Assembly (NCBI GenBank): GCA_041655755.1
Contig: JBBAEY010000050.1
Span: forward strand, 1-17,685
DNA: 17,685 bases
Direction of reading: 5' to 3'
Source: JAAYFT01 sp041655755
Lineage (GTDB): Bacteria; Bacillota; Clostridia; Tissierellales; Tissierellaceae
A program made the position numbers and the translations under genes. Position 1 is the stretch's first letter. Every line of letters begins with the position of its first letter. Positions 1 to 7,119 of this stretch are shown piece by piece. The notes below the pieces were generated by a model that saw only the letters and a program-made list of their open reading frames with translations, was not told the DNA's origin and ran no database searches.

Positions 1-7
1 GTTTTTT

Positions 8-16
8 TGCTATAAT
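8..16 (+). promoter_or_regulatory. Extended -10 promoter, probably for the lipid kinase-marR-GGDEF operon
   Basis: TGCTATAAT at 8-16 is a perfect -10 hexamer (11-16) with the TGn extension, so it can work with a weak -35 box, which would fall at or beyond the left edge of the window. Transcription would start near 22-24 and leave a leader of about 120 nt before the first gene. The next two genes follow with gaps of 34 and 17 nt, so one transcript could cover all three. This is inferred from motif match only. Confidence 0.55.
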
Positions 17-102
17 AGAATAAGCTATAACTTGCTTCTTAATTTGATATAAAGGCTGGGCTGGCAAATATACTTAGGTATTTCTAGAATCCTCCTTTAA
101 CT

Positions 103-117
103 CTTATATCATATAAG
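103..117. repeat. 15-bp perfect palindrome, possible MarR operator
   Basis: CTTATAT-C-ATATAAG reads as two 7-bp inverted arms around one central base. It lies between the extended -10 promoter at 8-16 and the first gene, about 30 bp before its start codon. MarR-family dimers usually bind AT-rich palindromes of this size, and a marR gene is second in this operon, so autoregulation is a reasonable inference. In such AT-rich DNA a 7-bp inverted repeat can also arise by chance. Confidence 0.35.
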
Positions 118-145
118 GATAAATCATATTATAAGGGTGATTAAC

Positions 146-1030
146 TTGAAAAAAGTCAAGATTATATTTAATCCATCCTCTGGACGGCAGACTATGGAGA
201 GGCGGATTGATAGACTGTGTAAACTCCTCTTAGATGACGGCTATACAGTCAACAAATTTATTACAAAAGAAAAAAACGACGCCCTAAATGAAACCATTAA
301 ATCCTGTAGGGAGGGATGGGATTTTTTAGTCGTTAGCGGTGGAGACGGAACAGTAAATGAGGTGGCTAAAGGGATTATTTCATGTGAAAGAAAGATACCA
401 GTAGCTATACTGCCATCGGGGACTGTAAATGACTTTGCTAATTATTTGAAGATACCAAAGAATATAAATGAATTTTATAAGCTAATAAAAAGAGAGAATG
501 TTATCGATGTGGATTTGGGCAAGGTCAACGATGAGTACTTTGTCAATGTTGCAGCTGGTGGATTGCTCTCGGGAGTAGGATATCTAGTGCCCACGGAGAC
601 AAAGATGGTCTTAGGTAGGATGGCATATTATATAGAGGGCCTAAGGGAAATAACACTGCAGATAATCGACCCGATCAAGGTCAAAGTTGAATCCGAAGAC
701 TACAGCAGTGAAGAGGAAATACTACTTTTTTTGGTTTCTAACAGTTCGTCAATTGGTGGGTTCAAAAAAATCGCACCAAATGCAGACGTTTTGGATGGAC
801 TATTAGATGTTATAATAATTAGGAAAACAGATGTACAAAACCTAGCCAGTATATTTTTTAATATTTTTAGGGGTGAACACGTTAACCACCCGGATGTTAA
901 GTACTTTAAGACCACCTTTCTGAGAATTGAATCCAAAGAAAAGGTGGATATTGACATAGACGGCGAATATGGGGGAGTATTGCCAGCTTCTTTTGAGGTA
1001 GTACCAAGGGTTTTTAAAATAATGATTTGA
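146..1030 (+). CDS. YegS/BmrU-type diacylglycerol kinase-like lipid kinase
   Basis: This is a cytoplasmic or membrane-associated lipid kinase of the DAGK catalytic superfamily, which uses ATP to phosphorylate diacylglycerol or a related lipid. The 294-residue protein has the family's hallmarks in order: the N-terminal NPSSGR motif (9-14), the nucleotide-binding GGDGTVNEV (from 65), PSGTVNDFA (90-98), and a C-terminal DGE (272-274). About 300 residues is the normal length for the family. I chose TTG at 146 because AAGGGTGA (133-140) then forms a ribosome binding site five bases upstream; the alternative GTG at 137 lies inside that site and has no spacing. It is first in a probable operon with marR and a giant GGDEF protein. 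The exact lipid substrate cannot be told from sequence. Recycling of diacylglycerol to phosphatidate is the usual assumption, but bacterial relatives include both DgkB-type enzymes and members with other substrates. Confidence 0.88.
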   Translation: MKKVKIIFNPSSGRQTMERRIDRLCKLLLDDGYTVNKFITKEKNDALNETIKSCREGWDFLVVSGGDGTVNEVAKGIISCERKIPVAILPSGTVNDFANYLKIPKNINEFYKLIKRENVIDVDLGKVNDEYFVNVAAGGLLSGVGYLVPTETKMVLGRMAYYIEGLREITLQIIDPIKVKVESEDYSSEEEILLFLVSNSSSIGGFKKIAPNADVLDGLLDVIIIRKTDVQNLASIFFNIFRGEHVNHPDVKYFKTTFLRIESKEKVDIDIDGEYGGVLPASFEVVPRVFKIMI

Positions 1031-1064
1031 TTGATGAAAATTATATTAGAAGGGGTTGTTTATT

Positions 1065-1517
1065 ATGAAGGGGATGGAAGACAAGGATAATGTGGCATAT
1101 ATTGAAAAATACCTAAGAAAAACGGACTATATAATAAGAAAAAAGGGAAGGGAAATCTTAGCCGATTTTAATATCACAGTGCCACAGTTTACTGCACTGC
1201 AAATTTTAATCAACCATGAGAATATGACCATAGGAGAATTAAGCCAAGATATGGCCTTGGCCTTTAGTACCATTACTGACTTAATAGATAGAATGGAAAA
1301 ATCAGAATTGGTCACGAGGAAGAAAGACGAAAAAGATAAAAGAGTTGTCAGGGTAGAGGTACTTCCCAAGGGCTTCGATATTTTGGAGAAGGTATTAGAG
1401 AAGCGTATTGACTTTCTTTGTGGGAAATTAATTAATTTTAGTGATGAGGACAAGTATAATTTACATATTGGACTTAAATCTATCTACGAGGCTATGAAGG
1501 CCGATTCAATAGAGTAA
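1065..1517 (+). CDS. MarR-family winged-helix transcriptional regulator
   Basis: This is a dimeric winged-helix DNA-binding protein of the MarR family, usually a repressor released by a small ligand or by oxidation. The 150-residue protein has the family layout: an N-terminal dimerisation helix (about 10-35), the helix-turn-helix with recognition helix near 64-79, the wing carrying a D-K-R motif (91-93), and long C-terminal dimer helices from about 103. ATG at 1065 is preferred over an in-frame TTG at 1056 because GAAGGGG (1049-1055) gives nine bases of spacing to the ATG but none to the TTG. The gene lies 34 nt after the lipid kinase gene and 17 nt before the giant signalling gene, so it probably regulates its own operon, perhaps through the palindrome at 103-117. 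There is no cysteine placed as in OhrR-type sensors and the ligand is unknown. Confidence 0.93.
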   Translation: MKGMEDKDNVAYIEKYLRKTDYIIRKKGREILADFNITVPQFTALQILINHENMTIGELSQDMALAFSTITDLIDRMEKSELVTRKKDEKDKRVVRVEVLPKGFDILEKVLEKRIDFLCGKLINFSDEDKYNLHIGLKSIYEAMKADSIE

Positions 1518-1534
1518 TATAAAGAGGGGATACC

Positions 1535-4500
1535 ATGAGAATCATAGATAATAGGTATAAGATTGAGGAAACCATAGATTACAAGGTATACTCTGAGTCT
1601 TACAGAGTACTAGACCTATGGGGAGATGAAAAATCAAAGTTTCTAAAGTTTTATAACTATGATATTCAAAAGGATTTAATTCACTATTTAATAGAAAATT
1701 TCATCCAATTGAACAGCATCAACAACCATAAGATACTAGCTAATGAAAGTTTTAATCTAGTAAAAACAATTGATACAAAAAAAATTAACATGCAATTATA
1801 CTATTCTATATCAGAATATACCAAGGCCCCAAGACTTAACGATATTGCCCACCAACTTAAGTTTAGAGAAAAACTTAATATAATTCTAGACATTTGTTTG
1901 GCTATAGATTTTCTACATTTCAGGGGAATTACATATGGTCTACTAAATCCGTCTGATATCTTTGTAAACGAGGATAAGAAGATAAAATTGCTTGATATAG
2001 CCAATGTGATTGAGAAAAGGATGGAGTCCTACTATGACGAATTTACTAGGCACTTTATTTCATCAGAAATCCTAGTCAATAAGAATGAAAATGATAAAAA
2101 GGTTGATTTCTATTCTATAGGCCTGATAATAAAGTATCTGCTACTAGAGAACTTCCTTGAGGAAGATGTGAATTTATTTGTATATAAGGACCAATTTGAA
2201 ATAGACAGTGAACAAAGGAGTTTCCTCGACAATACAATTTTACAGCTTAGCAAGAGGGATTTCTCGGAGAAAGAAGTAAATTTGATGGGCCTAGTAAATG
2301 AAATCATAAGGAAATTTGCCTTAGATTACTCTTACAATTTGGTCAACGACAGGGATATCCTACTGTTTAAAAACAAGATAGTAGGAAGAGAAAAAGAAAT
2401 CAATGAAATAATGGAAGTCGACGAGAGGGCAGTTGGTGGGGATAATAACGTCAAGGGGCTCATAATTAGCTCCGATTTTGGCATGGGAAAGACAAGATTT
2501 CTAAGGGAGATTACCCATAGGCTCAGGATGAGGGGAAGAGCTGTTTACAGTATTGGTATAGGCGAAAATCAGAAAAATGACCTTTTAGATATTTCCAATA
2601 TACTTAAACAGGCCCTGAAGGATACCCCTTCAGACCTAATTGAGAAATATAGAAATGAATTATCGAAAATACTGCCTGAAATGAGGCTATCTATAAATGA
2701 GGAGATGAAAACAGACTTAAGTCAGAAGTCAGAAAAGTTCAGATTGTATAATAGGATTGCTAACTATTTTACTGAACTGTCCAAGGATGAGATTAAGTAT
2801 ATAGTTGTTGACGACATACAAAATGCTAACCCCAACTTGTTGACTGTCATAGACTATTTATTTAAAAACGTAAAGGGAGACAATCTGTTTTTTATATTTT
2901 CATACGACAAATCCAATAAAAACAATTATTTGGTAAAAAACCAAATAGATATTTGGACCAATAGCTCCCTAATCCAATGCATTGAGCTATTAAAATTGGA
3001 CTTGGAGGAAATAGGGGAGATGATCCAAAACATCTTGGGCATTTCATATGTACCCCACAATCTATCCTCTGTCCTATTTAGGGAAAGCGAGGGCAACCCA
3101 AGGTATATAGAGTATATAATAAAGCACCTATATGGGGACGGAGAGTTATATATGGGGACGTCAGGTAACTGGTTTTTAAAGGCAGATAGTTACTCTGATA
3201 TACGCTTCCCCTCAAATATAGATGATGCTTTTGAAAAACAATTAAGTATTATAAAGAACAATTATTTAGATATATTCAAGGTAATTTCAATCTTTGATGG
3301 GATTCTCTACAAGAAAATTCTTTTAGATATGATTGAGGATTTACCTGAAAAGATAGAAAAAGAACTAAATGAATTGATTACCCTAGGGCTTATAGATGAA
3401 AAACTAGCTGATTTTGGATATAGCTATAGTATAAACAGCACTGAAATTAAAAAATCTATCTACAGCGAGATAGCTAGTGAAAATAAAATAGTACTCCATA
3501 GGAAGGCAGCAGAAATCATTGGTAAAATGAGTACAAGGAACATGGATCTGGTCTTCGAAGAATACCTATATCACTTAATTAAATCAAACCAGTCAGATGA
3601 AGCCCTAGAGATTATATACGATAAGTTACAGCAACTAGACAATAGATACAGTACCCAGGCAAAGTTTTTGTGGGAGAAGGCATATAGTATTGAAAAGACT
3701 GTAGCTTCTTTTAGCAAATTGGATATCCTCTATAATCTTGTTACCATCCACTTTTTGAAGGGCGAGTCTGAAAGAGGGAGGGCATATCTAAAGGAATATC
3801 AGAGAGATGCCATTGCCTTAAGGGACCATGATCACATAATTAAAAGTAAGAACTTTCTCTTGGATATATATCACAGAAAAGTCCAGACGGATGAAGAAGT
3901 AAAAGAGATAAAGGAAATTGAAAAGATTGCTGAAGAGAACGATATAATAGAGGGCAAGATAATAGCCTTGATTTCTTGGGCTAGGCTAAATATTGACAAT
4001 GGGAAATTAGAGGAAGCTGAAAAGCAATTAATTGATGCTAGACAAATTTCTTTAGAGTCCCAGGTCAAGATTCATTTGGGAACCATTTACAATAGGCTTG
4101 GTATTATTGAATTTTTGTATGGAAATATGGAGGCATCAGTTGAGTGCTATGGTAAGAGCATTAGGTACTTTACTGAGAGTGGTAATATTGCCGATGCCAC
4201 TAGGCCTATAAACAATCTTGGAAATATATACTCGGGACACTATGATGACTTGAAAAAGGGAATGGAATACTATGAAAAGGGCCTGGATATTGCGTCTAAA
4301 TTTGGAGTTCAAGATACAGAAATTGTATTTTTAAATAATATCTCTGAAATTTACTTTGAAAACCACCAGTACAAGGAAGCCATAGAATACATTGAAAAAG
4401 TAAAAAAAGGTGCACAAGAATTACAAGACATCAATATAATTTTCCTAGCAAATATAAATATGGCCAGGATATTTATTGCCATGTCAAAATTTGATAAGGC

Positions 4501-6907
4501 ATATGAATTGTATATCTACCTAAACAACTTTTTTGGGACAAAACAAATTACCAACCTGGAAATTACATCACAGTATTATGATTTTCTTGGCGAATTTTTT
4601 GGGCAGCTGGGAGATTGGGAACAGGGAATTAAATATTCAGAGATGGCAAAGCAGCTATGCAAGGATTTTAATATTAAAGATTATTTGTGGGCAGAAGCGA
4701 GGATTCTCTATCTAAGGTTTTTTGAGAATGATTACTTTGATAGGGATGAAATAGAGGAATTGAGGCAGGAATTTAAAAGGGCAAATATCTACCTATCAAG
4801 GAGGAAGTTTTTACTGTATTTTTCTGCCATAAGTATATTGCATGGCGACATTGAATACGCCAAGGATCTACTAGAAGAAGACAATACCATGGTTATTTTA
4901 ACTCATACAGATTACTTAGATGAAATAAGAAATTCCATTCTGGCAGTTCTAGATACAAGGTTAAGATCCATAGACACCTTAATTGTCCACAGGGAAAGCT
5001 TCCTAAAGGAAGGGTCGGACCTAGAAGCATTATTGCTGACAGCGGCAATTGGAAGTAAGCTGCAGGGCTATGGTCATGATAAATCTTCACTAAAATACTT
5101 GTTTGAATTTTTGGACATGGCCTATAAAAGTGTTCTAAAGATTCAAGATGAAGAACTTAAATATAAATATATTAGCAGTAGAAAGGTGGACAAGATTAAA
5201 GAAAAGATTAATTTGGCCATCAAAAGGGTCTTCGACAAGGACATTCATCATATTACCTTTGACCAAATAAGGGATAGGGGAATATACAATTATTTTGATA
5301 TAACGCCAGTAATTGACCTTATAGGCAGTGAGGACTTTGTCGGGATAACACAGTTTGATTATTACGGAGAGGCTTTAAATATTAACTCCCTGGAGGAGTT
5401 AATCTCCAAGTTATCAGACAACTTCAACCATAATCTGGATTTAATCTTGAAGTATCTAGCCAAGGAAACCTTTGCCAAAAAAGGCTATATATTGACTTAC
5501 GATGAAACCAATAGAAGGTACTATCCCATATCATCCCTGGATAATATCTTTGAAAACAATATAAATGAAGGTATTATAAACTTGGTTAATAGGTCCAATA
5601 AGGGGATTATAATTAATGAAAACATGTGTGAGATTCAGGATTTCAACTATAAGGAGTTTCTTCCAAAGGGAGTCAAGGGAATAATATGTGTTCCTATATC
5701 TGCAATTGAAGAAAAAACCTGGAGTGAAGAGGAGAGAAGGAGGAGGCTGTATGTAGAAGGTAGCAATTTGGGTTATGTTTATCTGGAAACAGACAATGTT
5801 TTCAATAGATTTGATTCTGAAAGGATGGGAATTGTAAATTCAACCTCCTATCTGATTTATACGAATTTGGAAAACAACAAACTTAAACTAATGGCTACTA
5901 CAGACAAACTGACAGGGGTATACACGAGAAAATACTTTGATTTGAGGTTTAATGAATTTTTAAATAAGATAAAAACTAGCAAGGGCAGTTTTTCCATGTT
6001 GATGTTAGATATTGATAGGTTCAAAACAGTAAATGATACCTATGGTCATAGGAAGGGTGATGAGGTACTGGCCCTGATAGGTCATACGATTAAGTCTACA
6101 ATTCGTAGCGAGGACCTAGTCGGTAGATATGGGGGAGAAGAATTTATTGTAATCCTTAAAAACGTAGGAAAAAATGAAGCTGAAATAATAGCTGATAAGA
6201 TACGTGAGAACATAACGAATTTGTCATTCAAGGGGGTCGAGTATCCTGTTACGGTCAGTATTGGCCTATCGCTATATCCCGATCATAGCCAGTTTAGGGA
6301 AGATTTAATAGAGAAGGCAGACCAGGCCTTATATCATGCCAAGGAAACTGGAAGAGATAAGACTGTGACCTGGGAACAGCAAATGACAAATGTGGCCAGC
6401 AGGGTTGATAAGTTGGCAGGTATATTGACTGGCAACACAGATGACGACAATAGGAGGGTATTGGCCCTGATGGATATTATAGAACTTGTTAAAGACACTA
6501 GGGCTATAAAAGACAAGGCCTATACATTTTTAAGCAGGGTACTGGAGACCATCGATGCCCAGTACGGGACAATAATTTTTGTAGAAGAAGGTGAAGGCAG
6601 AAATTATCTGACAAGAGAAAAGCTAAAAAAAGATTGGGTATCAACCCCTCACTTAAACCACAGTATAATTGAGAAAGCCATAAAGACTAGGGTGGGAGAT
6701 TTTTTAATAGACTGGGACCATTTAGATAATATAGATACAATCTCTGGCCTTCCAAATTGGCAATCTATTATAGTTGTGCCCCTAATAAAGGGACTAGATG
6801 TGCGTGGAGTCCTATATCTATCGACTCCGCTGAGGAATAAGGAATTTGATTTTAATTATTTTAATCTAGCCAAGTGCTATGCAAATATGTTTGCAGCTAT
6901 TATGTAG
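1535..6907 (+). CDS. Giant pseudokinase-AAA-TPR-GAF-GGDEF-GAF signalling protein
   Basis: This 1790-residue soluble protein is probably a diguanylate cyclase that makes c-di-GMP under control of several sensory domains. Residues 1-270 have a Ser/Thr kinase fold: candidate ATP lysine K38 and a conserved DFYSIG segment (191-196). The HRD motif, however, reads YGL (134-136) and DFG reads DIA (154-156), so catalysis is unlikely. Residues ~280-560 are a STAND/AAA_16 ATPase with P-loop SDFGMGKT (313-320), Walker B with D426-D427 and the GNPRYIEYI motif (520-528). Residues ~690-1110 are helical TPR-like repeats. A GAF-like domain spans ~1280-1445 and a second ~1650-1790. Between them is the GGDEF domain (~1452-1615), with active site GGEEF (1533-1537) and RSED (1524-1527), an RxxD inhibitory site at the canonical five-residue spacing. 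There is no signal peptide or membrane segment. ATG 1535 has the ribosome binding site AGAGGGG. The order resembles known kinase-AAA-TPR-GAF hybrids that end in a histidine kinase. Confidence 0.9.
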   Translation: MRIIDNRYKIEETIDYKVYSESYRVLDLWGDEKSKFLKFYNYDIQKDLIHYLIENFIQLNSINNHKILANESFNLVKTIDTKKINMQLYYSISEYTKAPRLNDIAHQLKFREKLNIILDICLAIDFLHFRGITYGLLNPSDIFVNEDKKIKLLDIANVIEKRMESYYDEFTRHFISSEILVNKNENDKKVDFYSIGLIIKYLLLENFLEEDVNLFVYKDQFEIDSEQRSFLDNTILQLSKRDFSEKEVNLMGLVNEIIRKFALDYSYNLVNDRDILLFKNKIVGREKEINEIMEVDERAVGGDNNVKGLIISSDFGMGKTRFLREITHRLRMRGRAVYSIGIGENQKNDLLDISNILKQALKDTPSDLIEKYRNELSKILPEMRLSINEEMKTDLSQKSEKFRLYNRIANYFTELSKDEIKYIVVDDIQNANPNLLTVIDYLFKNVKGDNLFFIFSYDKSNKNNYLVKNQIDIWTNSSLIQCIELLKLDLEEIGEMIQNILGISYVPHNLSSVLFRESEGNPRYIEYIIKHLYGDGELYMGTSGNWFLKADSYSDIRFPSNIDDAFEKQLSIIKNNYLDIFKVISIFDGILYKKILLDMIEDLPEKIEKELNELITLGLIDEKLADFGYSYSINSTEIKKSIYSEIASENKIVLHRKAAEIIGKMSTRNMDLVFEEYLYHLIKSNQSDEALEIIYDKLQQLDNRYSTQAKFLWEKAYSIEKTVASFSKLDILYNLVTIHFLKGESERGRAYLKEYQRDAIALRDHDHIIKSKNFLLDIYHRKVQTDEEVKEIKEIEKIAEENDIIEGKIIALISWARLNIDNGKLEEAEKQLIDARQISLESQVKIHLGTIYNRLGIIEFLYGNMEASVECYGKSIRYFTESGNIADATRPINNLGNIYSGHYDDLKKGMEYYEKGLDIASKFGVQDTEIVFLNNISEIYFENHQYKEAIEYIEKVKKGAQELQDINIIFLANINMARIFIAMSKFDKAYELYIYLNNFFGTKQITNLEITSQYYDFLGEFFGQLGDWEQGIKYSEMAKQLCKDFNIKDYLWAEARILYLRFFENDYFDRDEIEELRQEFKRANIYLSRRKFLLYFSAISILHGDIEYAKDLLEEDNTMVILTHTDYLDEIRNSILAVLDTRLRSIDTLIVHRESFLKEGSDLEALLLTAAIGSKLQGYGHDKSSLKYLFEFLDMAYKSVLKIQDEELKYKYISSRKVDKIKEKINLAIKRVFDKDIHHITFDQIRDRGIYNYFDITPVIDLIGSEDFVGITQFDYYGEALNINSLEELISKLSDNFNHNLDLILKYLAKETFAKKGYILTYDETNRRYYPISSLDNIFENNINEGIINLVNRSNKGIIINENMCEIQDFNYKEFLPKGVKGIICVPISAIEEKTWSEEERRRRLYVEGSNLGYVYLETDNVFNRFDSERMGIVNSTSYLIYTNLENNKLKLMATTDKLTGVYTRKYFDLRFNEFLNKIKTSKGSFSMLMLDIDRFKTVNDTYGHRKGDEVLALIGHTIKSTIRSEDLVGRYGGEEFIVILKNVGKNEAEIIADKIRENITNLSFKGVEYPVTVSIGLSLYPDHSQFREDLIEKADQALYHAKETGRDKTVTWEQQMTNVASRVDKLAGILTGNTDDDNRRVLALMDIIELVKDTRAIKDKAYTFLSRVLETIDAQYGTIIFVEEGEGRNYLTREKLKKDWVSTPHLNHSIIEKAIKTRVGDFLIDWDHLDNIDTISGLPNWQSIIVVPLIKGLDVRGVLYLSTPLRNKEFDFNYFNLAKCYANMFAAIM

Positions 6908-6949
6908 GTAAATTATTTTGGGCTTAGAAAAAAAGTACTAATATTTACC
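6907..6949. repeat. Spaced inverted repeat upstream of the hut promoter
   Basis: GGTAAAT (6907-6913) and ATTTACC (6943-6949) are perfect inverted 7-mers separated by 29 bases, just upstream of the extended -10 at 6956-6964. They could be half-sites for a regulator or simply chance in AT-rich DNA. No family can be assigned. Confidence 0.2.
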
Positions 6950-6955
6950 CATGTA

Positions 6956-6964
6956 TGATATAAT
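6956..6964 (+). promoter_or_regulatory. Extended -10 promoter for the hut operon
   Basis: TGATATAAT (6956-6964) is a perfect TATAAT with the TGn extension. No good -35 box is present at 16-18 bp upstream (the sequence there is TACTAA-like), which is tolerable for an extended -10 promoter or suggests an activator. Transcription would begin near 6970-6972, giving a leader of about 150 nt before hutH that contains a short ORF and a terminator-like hairpin. Confidence 0.6.
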
Positions 6965-6994
6965 TAAATCAAATACGAATCTAGGGGTAATAAA

Positions 6995-7051
6995 ATGAAA
7001 TTTCTAGATTATAATACAATTGAAGAGAAAAAACCCGGAAACCACAGATAA
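6995..7051 (+). CDS. Putative 18-residue leader peptide of the hut operon
   Basis: An ATG at 6995, preceded by CTAGGGGT (6981-6988) as ribosome binding site, opens an 18-codon ORF encoding MKFLDYNTIEEKKPGNHR and ending in TAA at 7049-7051. The last three sense codons are Asn-His-Arg, and the stop codon falls in the loop of the hairpin at 7039-7062. A ribosome finishing this ORF would therefore cover the 5' arm of the hairpin and could stop it forming. A single histidine codon is not the run of codons typical of biosynthetic attenuators, so sensing through stalling at or near the stop codon is a better model. No homologue is known to me. The ORF could also be accidental. Confidence 0.4.
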   Translation: MKFLDYNTIEEKKPGNHR

Positions 7052-7064
7052 TTCTGTGGTTTTT
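7039..7064 (+). terminator. Terminator-like hairpin in the hut leader (attenuator candidate)
   Basis: AAACCACAG (7039-7047) pairs perfectly with CTGTGGTTT (7054-7062) around a 6-nt loop and is followed by a run of U residues to 7064, the form of an intrinsic terminator. It lies downstream of the 6956-6964 promoter and upstream of hutH. Outer sequences CAATTGAAG (7017-7025) and CTTTAATTG (7070-7078) can also pair, with one G-U, to close a longer helix around it. A simple alternative is that it only terminates the upstream 1790-residue gene and that hutH has a separate promoter I could not identify after it. Confidence 0.65.
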
Positions 7065-7119
7065 ATGCGCTTTAATTGAGTAGTGAAGCATATAGGAAAA
7101 ATGTCTAGGAGGAGATTTT

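Noticed and set aside
7070..7114. HutP-type binding site made of NAG triplets downstream of the hut hairpin
   Set aside because: Several NAG triplets occur (for example at 7081, 7086, 7093 and 7106), but only one neighbouring pair has the required four-base spacing, and no hutP gene is present.
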